Shown one piece after another: positions 1-5,843 of a stretch of 6,525 bases of DNA. A program made the translations under genes and the position numbers. The stretch is from Rickettsia typhi (GTDB lineage: Bacteria > Pseudomonadota > Alphaproteobacteria > Rickettsiales > UBA1997), in the NCBI GenBank assembly GCA_945861125.1, contig CAMASZ010000069.1:1-6525 (forward strand), given 5' to 3'. Every line of letters starts with the position of its first letter. Position 1 is the first letter of the stretch. The notes beneath the pieces are model-generated. The model saw nothing but the letters and a program-made list of their open reading frames with translations, searched no databases and was not told where the DNA came from.

Positions 1-1922
1 GATACATTCATCACTCCTTTTGCAAAACCAGCTTGCCAAGCATTTCCCAAAGCAAAATAAGCTACTAAACCAATTTTAATGATATAATTAATTAAAACCT
101 TTCTTTCAACAGATCCAGGAAGTGCAATTAAAACTCCAAAACCAAATAAAATTAGCGATAAGATCATGCATAATTTTAAGAAAGTTTGAAGTTTATTGCG
201 AATTTTTATAAAAGGAGAATCGCCACCAGGTATAGATTCGCCTTTTTTATACAAGTATCCACTAGAACATACTCCTGATGAATTGGGTTTATCTGTACTA
301 TTTTGACATACTGTAATTCCTGAAATATTAAGAAAGTGATTTTCAATAGTTTCTTTAAAGCATTGAACAATAGGTGCCGAGAAGTGCTTGGTATTTATCG
401 GAATTAGCTGTTGTGCACTTCCATAAGTATTTTGTGAATCTCCCTTCATATCTCGGCATGCACCAGAAATGTAAGCATCACCATATTCTGCAATTGTAAA
501 ACTTGGTATTGCCGGGATCTTTGAACAATGTCTGTAATATTGACAGAAGTTTGTCTTTCTAGATTCTTTATTACCTTTATCAATATAAGCAATTTCAGTT
601 CCTCCACCTATAGTAAAATTATATGGACAGTAGCTAAAGGTACCAGCACATACTGATCCTTGTGTTTTTTTAGAAAAATAAGGTTTAAATTTTGTGGATA
701 TGCCACTAGGAAAGGCAGAGTTTTTAGCATTATAGGAACATATTGACCCTACTTCACAAAATGAATGATTTCCACCACCTTCACTTCCGCCATCAACACA
801 TATAGCATTTTGACTTCTTTTTACACAGCAGTCATAAGCTTTTTTTATCTCTTGATCATCAGAGTCTTTTAAGTATCTTTGGCAAGCGTAATTTGGATAG
901 TTATCTGATCCACGCATGTAATAATTTTGCTTATTTTGATTATAAAACTCCTTATTATTTGCATCACTTACCCAGTTTGGTGGATTATTGCAACCATCTT
1001 CATCTTTAAACTCAACTCCTTGATAAATAAATTCTCGCCAATTTTTATTATCTAGTGATTTGGAATTATTAATTGTATAACCAGAACAAGTTCCTTTTCC
1101 CAAAAAATTATAGTCTAAACATTCTTTATATTTACCATTGACTTTTTCCCAATATGCATCAGGATCGTTTATATCAGCATCTATTATTGCTCCACTACTA
1201 CTTGGCTTTCTTTTTTTCCATTGATTCCATTTTGTTTCGCCACATATTTCTGTTGATTTGAAAGATTGATTAGCGATATCCCACATCGTGGCCAATATTC
1301 CAACACTACTTGCTATTACTCCAGCAGATACAGCTGCTGCAACACAACAAGCCACGTTTCTTGTTGAAGCACATAATGCAGCTTGCTCTAAAGCAATTGC
1401 AGCCGCTATAAAACTTATAAACGCACCTGCAGCTTTGGCAGCTAATGTTCTAGGAGCTCCAGTTGGACTGGCACATGCTATTGATCCTGCAACATTAGCT
1501 CCGGTCACTGCAACGCCAATTGAAACTTGATAAGCTAAACATGCTTCATTATCTAAAACCCAATTTAAATCGGGATTAGTTCCAAGTGGATCAAATTTCA
1601 ATTCACCTACATTACATCTATTTTCTTCATATTTATTATTGTAACAATATTTATCTGTGTTTCTATTTTCAGTGCATCTGGTAAAATTATTATCATAATC
1701 TCTTATATCATCATAGAACTCATCTGAATAAGATTGTACAGGTGTTAAACAAGATATAAAAACTAATAAAAGGCAGAAAATTAAATTTAAATTGAATTTT
1801 AGATTAGGTTTGAATTTTATGAAAATGCCATCACATTTAAACGGCTTGATTATAGAATTAATCAAGCTTGTATAGGGGTAAAGAATTTTTTTCAGAATTT
1901 GCAATAGTATTGTTTTATGCAT
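1..1922 (-). CDS. VirB6/TrbL-like type IV secretion membrane protein, cysteine-rich ectodomain, partial (C-terminus beyond left edge)
   Basis: The frame is open for 640 codons from the ATG at 1922 to the window edge. Residues 43-62 form a signal-like hydrophobic segment. Residues 130-215 hold three Ala/Gly-rich hydrophobic stretches. Residues 220-572 are a polar, probably periplasmic or surface domain with 18 cysteines, including a CC pair at 365-366. Two membrane helices then begin at about 578-601 and 608-626. The tail, with KIGLVAYFALGNAWQAGF at 616-633, resembles the start of the polytopic VirB6/TrbL domain in Rickettsiales, whose VirB6 paralogues carry long extracytoplasmic extensions. 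By family the role would be an inner-membrane channel component of a type IV secretion system. The start is the only ATG before residue 213. It overlaps the hisG stop by 8 bases and has no clear Shine-Dalgarno, so translational coupling is likely. The family call rests on architecture and the short helix motif; the diagnostic C-terminal part is not visible. Confidence 0.72.
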   Translation of the reverse strand, partial: MHKTILLQILKKILYPYTSLINSIIKPFKCDGIFIKFKPNLKFNLNLIFCLLLVFISCLTPVQSYSDEFYDDIRDYDNNFTRCTENRNTDKYCYNNKYEENRCNVGELKFDPLGTNPDLNWVLDNEACLAYQVSIGVAVTGANVAGSIACASPTGAPRTLAAKAAGAFISFIAAAIALEQAALCASTRNVACCVAAAVSAGVIASSVGILATMWDIANQSFKSTEICGETKWNQWKKRKPSSSGAIIDADINDPDAYWEKVNGKYKECLDYNFLGKGTCSGYTINNSKSLDNKNWREFIYQGVEFKDEDGCNNPPNWVSDANNKEFYNQNKQNYYMRGSDNYPNYACQRYLKDSDDQEIKKAYDCCVKRSQNAICVDGGSEGGGNHSFCEVGSICSYNAKNSAFPSGISTKFKPYFSKKTQGSVCAGTFSYCPYNFTIGGGTEIAYIDKGNKESRKTNFCQYYRHCSKIPAIPSFTIAEYGDAYISGACRDMKGDSQNTYGSAQQLIPINTKHFSAPIVQCFKETIENHFLNISGITVCQNSTDKPNSSGVCSSGYLYKKGESIPGGDSPFIKIRNKLQTFLKLCMILSLILFGFGVLIALPGSVERKVLINYIIKIGLVAYFALGNAWQAGFAKGVMNV

Positions 1923-2547
1923 CAAATTTTTTTATTATCTCGTTTATTTCTGAATTTTTAATTTTTAAAGAAGCCCTATTTGCAACAAGATAAGCGCTAA
2001 CTTTAATAATGGATTTTAATTCTGTCATATTGTTTTCCAAAAGAGTTTTCCCGCTGCTAACTAGATCTAAAATATAATCACAGAGATTTAATTGTGGAGC
2101 AATTTCAATGGCACCGTTAAGTTTAATTATTTCCGCTTGAATCCCTTGGTTAGAAAAATATCTGTTGGCAATATTAGCATATTTAGTAGCAATTCTAATG
2201 TGACTTATATTGTTTAAATCCAGATCATTATTTTTTTTACTAGCTATTGATAATCGACATTTTCCAATTTTTAAATCTAATATCGGAAATATTTCATTTG
2301 AAGAAAATTCTTCTAATACATCTAAGCCACAAATTCCAATATCCGCTCCACCAAATTTAACAAAAGTAGCAACATCAAAACTTCTTACTTTAATTATTTC
2401 TAGATTATCAATATTAGTTTTAAAAAATAATTTTCTGGAAGATTCATTATAAAAATCTTGTTCAATTATAATATTAGCTTTTTTAAGCATTGGAATTATC
2501 TCTTCTAATATTCTTCCTTTTGGTAGGGCAAAAACTATTTTTTTCAT
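1915..2547 (-). CDS. hisG: ATP phosphoribosyltransferase, short form (HisG)
   Basis: HisG catalyses the first committed step of histidine synthesis: ATP and PRPP give phosphoribosyl-ATP, in the cytoplasm. The 210-residue product has the family landmarks: LPKGR at 8-12, a VRSFDVATFVKFGGADIGI block at 54-72 followed by GLDVL, ATKYANIA at 120-127, IEIAP at 147-151, and the PRPP-binding loop D161-L-V-S-S-G-K-T-L169. The length fits the short HisG class, which lacks the C-terminal regulatory domain and needs the HisZ subunit for activity. No hisZ or other his gene is in the window. The ATG at 2547 lies 9 bases after the stop of the upstream barrel-protein gene and has no visible Shine-Dalgarno. 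The stop overlaps the start of the VirB6-like gene. All conserved blocks are present, so it is probably functional. Finding it in an operon with envelope genes rather than his genes is odd. Confidence 0.95.
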   Translation of the reverse strand: MKKIVFALPKGRILEEIIPMLKKANIIIEQDFYNESSRKLFFKTNIDNLEIIKVRSFDVATFVKFGGADIGICGLDVLEEFSSNEIFPILDLKIGKCRLSIASKKNNDLDLNNISHIRIATKYANIANRYFSNQGIQAEIIKLNGAIEIAPQLNLCDYILDLVSSGKTLLENNMTELKSIIKVSAYLVANRASLKIKNSEINEIIKKFDA

Positions 2548-2556
2548 AAAATGAAA

Positions 2557-3756
2557 TTAAAAACTCTTAGTATATCTTGCGAGAAAACCATAAGAATTTT
2601 GTTTTAAAACTGTAGAAACAAAATCTATTCTCTCTATTTTCCAGCCTAATTGCATGGTTAAATTATCAAAAAAATTACTCTTATCAAATTCATAACCAAG
2701 TGAAATTTCGGAAAGATTTCTTTTAAGTAAATTATTTGGATTATTAAAATTTTTTACCATTGAATTACCAACAAGTATATTATAATTGTTGTAGAATCTG
2801 TTGATTAGATTAAAGCTATAATATTTTTGATCATGATTTTTAGAGCCAGCAAAATTTTTTATATCAGCATATTCTAATATACCATCAAGCTCAAAATTAT
2901 CAGATATTGGAAATTTATAATTCATTCCAGCGGTTAAGCCATGTTGGTCACTATTTCTATTTGAAGGAGCATTCCTTTTATTTATCGCTAAATTGATATA
3001 TGAAAAATGATAATTTAATTTTTCTTTTTTTGAAAAATTAAAATTAACTTCAAGAAAAATATTATAAGATTTTAGTGATCTTGTATCTCCAACTGTAGCA
3101 TCCGATTTATGTGCTGAATCACGATTTGCCATAATTGAATTATCAAAATTTTTTCGATCATTGGTAAATAGTGAATAACCAAAATTATATTGACCAGTTT
3201 TTTTAGAATTTCCTATTTTTATAAAATCTGCAATACCAATTTTTTCAGTTTGCTTATATTCTTCAGCAACATTGTGAATCCAAAGGCCTCTATCCCATCT
3301 CCAAGCACTACCAAAATCAAGATTAAATTTACCGATTATTAAATTATTGTTTTTATATTTATAATTCAAATTAATTTCTTCAATATAGGAGCCCATATTT
3401 TCAAAGGCTCTATCGCCACCACTATTTGATAAACTTCTTTTATGTATTTCGTTATTATTATCAATTTTTTGAACTTTAACATAGCTATTTAAAGCAAAAT
3501 AATTATTAAAATTTATATTATTAAAATAGCGAATTTTTCCAGAAGATTCTTGAAATTCATTTCTTCTATCAGAAGATTGATAATTATTATCATAGTTCAA
3601 ATCAATTATTATTCTATTAGAAACTTTCGGTTTAAAATATAAAAAATCAGCATCTTTATTTGTTAATGATTTAAGAACGCCAAAATTTGATAATTCATTA
3701 GCTATTGATTTGTTTGATACCAATAGTAGTATAAAAACTAGAAAAATTTTCATCAT
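2557..3756 (-). CDS. Outer-membrane beta-barrel (porin-like) protein
   Basis: The 399-residue protein starts with a classical signal peptide: Lys3, a hydrophobic core at 4-13, and likely signal peptidase I cleavage after SIA at 17-19. The mature part is rich in Asn, Tyr, Phe and Ser, with many alternating short strands and a C-terminal phenylalanine (ARYTKSF), the usual signal for barrel insertion. The region 124-174, with EEINLNYKYK, GKFNLDFGSAW and later EEYKQTEKIG, resembles a conserved strand-turn pattern I associate with uncharacterised alphaproteobacterial porin-like proteins. That family link is from memory, and no substrate can be assigned. It is the first gene of the minus-strand block, followed after 9 bases by hisG. 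Two adjacent ATG codons (3756 and 3753) could both serve as start, and no Shine-Dalgarno precedes either. A promoter candidate lies inside the start of the divergent transporter gene. Confidence 0.82.
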   Translation of the reverse strand: MMKIFLVFILLLVSNKSIANELSNFGVLKSLTNKDADFLYFKPKVSNRIIIDLNYDNNYQSSDRRNEFQESSGKIRYFNNINFNNYFALNSYVKVQKIDNNNEIHKRSLSNSGGDRAFENMGSYIEEINLNYKYKNNNLIIGKFNLDFGSAWRWDRGLWIHNVAEEYKQTEKIGIADFIKIGNSKKTGQYNFGYSLFTNDRKNFDNSIMANRDSAHKSDATVGDTRSLKSYNIFLEVNFNFSKKEKLNYHFSYINLAINKRNAPSNRNSDQHGLTAGMNYKFPISDNFELDGILEYADIKNFAGSKNHDQKYYSFNLINRFYNNYNILVGNSMVKNFNNPNNLLKRNLSEISLGYEFDKSNFFDNLTMQLGWKIERIDFVSTVLKQNSYGFLARYTKSF

Positions 3757-3781
3757 AAATATCTGGTTAAAAATTAATTTT

Positions 3782-3811
3782 ATTTTATGAATATCGCAAT
3801 TTTAATCTCAA
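3782..3811 (-). promoter_or_regulatory. Candidate sigma-70-type promoter for the barrel protein-hisG-virB6-like block
   Basis: Read on the minus strand, TTGAGA (3811-3806, 5 of 6 to consensus) is followed after 18 bases by TAAAAT (3787-3782, 5 of 6 to consensus). The start of transcription would fall near 3775, leaving a leader of about 20 bases before the ATG at 3756. The elements lie over the first codons of the divergent transporter gene. In AT-rich DNA such matches arise by chance, so this is only a candidate. Confidence 0.3.
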
Positions 3812-4506
3812 TATGTTTTTCAATAGGATTTTTTTTTGAAAGCATATTCGGATTTGGTGGAGGTTTAATAGCTTATTCAATTCTTGGTTTTTTTATTGAT
3901 TTTAAAATAGCTATTTTAGCTGGATTATATATTGGCACAATTTGTTCAATATTTATTATTCTAACTAGTCTAAGTAATTTTGATAAAGAAATTTTTATAA
4001 AATTAATACCAATTTCAATTATAGGAAATGTAATTGGTACTTTGATATTTGTAAAATTTCCTTCAGAAATATTAGGTTTTATTTTTGGAGTATTATTAAT
4101 TTTATTAGCAATAAAAACAATATTTTTTGATAATTATAATTTCCCCAAAATCTTTAAAAAGAAATTAATTTTAATTGGCGGTATTTCGCAAGGAACTTTT
4201 GGAGTAGGGGGGCCCTTTATTGCTAATGCCGTTAAAAATGACTTTAAAAATAAATCAGCTTTCCGTTCAACTCTTGCTTGCTATTTTCTTTTTGGCAATT
4301 TTATTAGAATTTTTTCTTTAATTTTAAGCAATAATTTAGACACTAAATTTTTAATCACTAATTGGTGGATTGTAATTCCTGTTTTGTTGGCAGTTATTTT
4401 TGGATATAGAGTTCACTTAAAAATCAGCGATAAATATTTTAAAAATGGAATTGCGACAATAACAGTAATAGCTGGTTTAAAATTTATAAGTAATATTTTT
4501 TACTAA
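3787..4506 (+). CDS. TauE/SafE (TSUP) family membrane transporter, probable anion/sulfur-compound permease
   Basis: The 239-residue product is almost entirely hydrophobic, with about eight predicted membrane segments (roughly 3-22, 40-62, 72-91, 94-113, 126-145, 163-181, 190-207 and 221-238). It has two matching glycine-rich motifs, FGFGGG at 21-26 and TFGVGGPF at 137-144. These sit at the starts of the two half-repeats typical of the TSUP (4-toluene sulfonate uptake/sulfite exporter TauE/SafE) family. Members move sulfite, sulfoacetate, sulfonates or related small anions across the inner membrane; the substrate here cannot be told from sequence. Length is near the family norm of about 240-260. 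The gene is alone on its strand and only 30 bases from the divergent barrel-protein gene, so its promoter must lie inside that gene's 5' end; TATAAA at 3730-3735 is a possible -10. Start codon choice: first ATG, no Shine-Dalgarno. Its codons are very AT-rich, like those of the minus-strand block. Confidence 0.85.
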   Translation: MNIAILISICFSIGFFFESIFGFGGGLIAYSILGFFIDFKIAILAGLYIGTICSIFIILTSLSNFDKEIFIKLIPISIIGNVIGTLIFVKFPSEILGFIFGVLLILLAIKTIFFDNYNFPKIFKKKLILIGGISQGTFGVGGPFIANAVKNDFKNKSAFRSTLACYFLFGNFIRIFSLILSNNLDTKFLITNWWIVIPVLLAVIFGYRVHLKISDKYFKNGIATITVIAGLKFISNIFY

Positions 4507-4529
4507 TCAAAAGTTGATGAATTTTTTTT
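4506..4529 (+). terminator. Weak intrinsic terminator after the TSUP gene
   Basis: ATCAA (4506-4510) pairs with TTGAT (4514-4518) across a 3-base AAG loop. An 8-base T-run follows (4522-4529). The stem is only 5 bp and mostly A-T, so termination would be weak. The position right at the stop codon of the transporter gene supports the call. Confidence 0.4.
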
Positions 4530-4554
4530 AACACTGTTGCAAATTAATTTTTCA

Positions 4555-4600
4555 AAAATTTTTATAATGGCACTTTCACAAATCCCATTTTAAAAATTTT
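4555..4600. repeat. 16-bp inverted repeat (long AT-rich hairpin) near the IS left end
   Basis: AAAATTTTTATAATGG (4555-4570) and CCATTTTAAAAATTTT (4585-4600) are inverted copies matching at 15 of 16 positions, separated by a 14-base loop. The arms begin with A4 and end with T4, so the structure could act as a bidirectional terminator. Near an IS end it could shield the transposase from outside transcription. The rest of the 4507-4729 gap holds no gene. It also contains two copies of TAGTGTTT exactly 10 bases apart (4656-4663 and 4666-4673), of unknown meaning. Confidence 0.55.
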
Positions 4601-4729
4601 CTAAATTTCTTTAATATTTCCGAATTATTTTCTTGTTATTAATGCCTATTTAAGTTAGTGTTTTCTAGTGTTTATGACTGGTTTGTTTTTTGACGAATTG
4701 GTCTGATTTTAACAAGAATTTATTGCAAA

Positions 4730-5533
4730 ATGTCCTTTGAGCCGAGGCAAATTCAGATGATCTGTTTAGAAGATTTAGTTTTAGAAAATCATATTTACCG
4801 CAAGTTTTTGAGTTTGTTTAATATGGATGTTGCTCGTGCTGAGTTAAAAAAACTCGAGGCTAAATCTGATTACAAGGGATATAGAATTTATAGAATCTTT
4901 CTTTGTTTGTTGTTGCAGTTTCTTGAAGATTTGAGTGATCGTGAGTTGGAAAGATTTATCTGTAATAATGCTGCAGCAAGATGGTTTTGTCAGTTTGATT
5001 TAACAGCAAAAACTCCAGATCATTCTGCGTTTGGCAGAGTTCGAAGCAGAATTCGAACCAATAAACTTTCTAAAATATTTTCTCTTCTGCGCGATCAGCT
5101 AAAAGCTCGTGGCTACATGAGTGAAGTATTTACCTTTGTTGTTGATATGCAATCTGGCATGATCAACAAAGTTGCCGTTACTCCTGCCAACATCATTGAT
5201 TCAAAAGGATTCAAACACATAGCCCCAAACCAAGGAGCAGTTTATGCTGACAAAGGCTACTGCGATAAAAATGCTAAAATCACTGCACAAACAAAAAATT
5301 TTCATCTTATAGCTGTAAAGAAAAACAACATGAAGAGTAAGAATAGTGATCTTGATTCTTACTATACCAAACTAAGAGCTCCATTTGAACATGTATTCTC
5401 AAAACAAAATAAAAGAGTTAGGTACAAAGGACTCGCCAAAAATCAGTTCTCAGCTTTTATGCAAGCGATTACCTTCAATTTCAAAAGATTGCCGGTTCTA
5501 AGTACATCAGCTTCTCCACCAATGATGACATAA
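4730..5533 (+). CDS. IS5-family transposase, internal in-frame deletion, probably inactive
   Basis: The 267-residue product has a DUF772-type N-terminal helical domain (about 45-110, including DHSAFGRVRSRIR at 97-109) followed by a DDE catalytic domain. The second catalytic Asp is visible as D174 in VYADKGYC. The Glu is probably E220 in LRAPFEHVF, followed by the usual basic tail. The first Asp region is abnormal. FTFVVD at 134-139 runs straight into MQSGMINKVAVTPANIID. In intact relatives a stretch including a GYK-H motif lies between a first VDA/T and a later V-D-x-x-S-G. The simplest reading is an in-frame deletion, I estimate of about 40-55 residues, between two short GTTGAT-like repeats, leaving a hybrid Asp at 139. 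The frame is otherwise open, so the loss may be recent. IS5 transposases are usually about 300-340 residues. No Shine-Dalgarno; first ATG taken. Confidence 0.88.
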   Translation: MSFEPRQIQMICLEDLVLENHIYRKFLSLFNMDVARAELKKLEAKSDYKGYRIYRIFLCLLLQFLEDLSDRELERFICNNAAARWFCQFDLTAKTPDHSAFGRVRSRIRTNKLSKIFSLLRDQLKARGYMSEVFTFVVDMQSGMINKVAVTPANIIDSKGFKHIAPNQGAVYADKGYCDKNAKITAQTKNFHLIAVKKNNMKSKNSDLDSYYTKLRAPFEHVFSKQNKRVRYKGLAKNQFSAFMQAITFNFKRLPVLSTSASPPMMT

Positions 5534-5843
5534 ACAAGAAATAGTTGCACCTAAACTCCAAAAACCCAACCAAAACCCACAAAAAAACCCAAAACTGCGA
5601 ATCAAAACGCAGGAAAAATCAAAAAAATTCCAAAAAATCTTCAACAAAAAATTCCCGAAAATTCTATATAAGATTTTTGAAGGTAGGAATTTTTAAGAAG
5701 TTGGATTTGCGACGGAGCCTTAATGAATTGATTCATGAAATGATTTTATGTTTTTATTAAGAAAGAAAAAACAAGTAAGAAAAAAACAGAAAGAAAAAAC
5801 AACAAACTGTATAAATATTAACTCTAACTAAATAAACAAAATT
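5534..5843. other. Non-coding stretch: IS right end and A-rich spacer before the ankyrin gene
   Basis: No convincing gene is present. Positions 5548-5596 contain no G on the plus strand and carry three CCC blocks. A CTGCG/CGCAG stem (5595-5599 and 5608-5612, 8-base loop) follows. Read on the minus strand it is followed by T-rich sequence, so it could be a weak minus-strand terminator. The IS right end is near 5719. ATGAAT-TG-ATTCAT forms a short palindrome just outside it (5723-5736). From 5759 to 5807 the sequence is almost purely A and G with a few C, and a TATAAA at 5810-5815 could be a -10 element for the ankyrin gene. Confidence 0.6.
5760..5802. repeat. 15-bp direct repeat pair upstream of the ankyrin gene
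   Basis: AGAAAGAAAAAACAA occurs at 5760-5774 and again at 5788-5802, a 28-base period, within an A-rich purine tract. It may be simple-sequence slippage or a bent-DNA upstream element; nothing in the sequence decides between them. Confidence 0.5.

Larger units (their letters stand above)
4532..5719 (+). mobile_element. IS5-group insertion sequence, internally deleted copy
   Basis: Left end CACTGTTGCAAAT (4532-4544) and right end ATTTGCGACGGAG (5705-5717) are imperfect inverted repeats, matching at 10 of 13 positions, and they bracket a single transposase frame. TTAA precedes the left end (4528-4531), and TTAA follows the CC at 5718-5719 (5720-5723). This fits the YTAR target duplication of IS5-group elements. 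The fit is not perfect: with the inverted repeats in register, the right end carries two extra bases (CC) beyond the left one. The element is about 1.19 kb, and its transposase lacks an internal block, so a full copy would be longer. It lies immediately downstream of the transporter's terminator and interrupts no recognisable gene. Its coding part is less AT-rich than the flanking genes, consistent with transfer. Confidence 0.55.

Noticed and set aside
1288..1530. 80-codon plus-strand open frame rich in Ala and Thr
   Set aside because: It lies wholly antisense to the Ala-rich hydrophobic part of the VirB6-like gene. Its composition simply mirrors those GCN codons, and the minus frame is open far beyond it on both sides.
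2210..2452. 80-codon plus-strand open frame
   Set aside because: It is antisense to the well-conserved core of hisG and has no features of its own.
4532..4543. CACTGTTGCAAA as evidence for an IS6/IS26-family insertion
   Set aside because: The 12 bases match the IS26 end as I remember it, but no IS6-type transposase is present and the enclosed gene is IS5-like. The motif is better explained as the left end of the IS5-group element.
4690..4721. TTGACG as a -35 element for the transposase
   Set aside because: No acceptable -10 element lies 16-19 bases downstream; the nearest candidate, GAATTT, is 20 bases away and weak.
5545..5760. 71-codon open frame beginning with TTG after the transposase
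   Set aside because: It is a low-complexity Lys/Asn/Ser peptide from the C/A-rich strip, starts at TTG without a ribosome site, and runs across the proposed IS right end at 5719. It is therefore unlikely to be a real gene.
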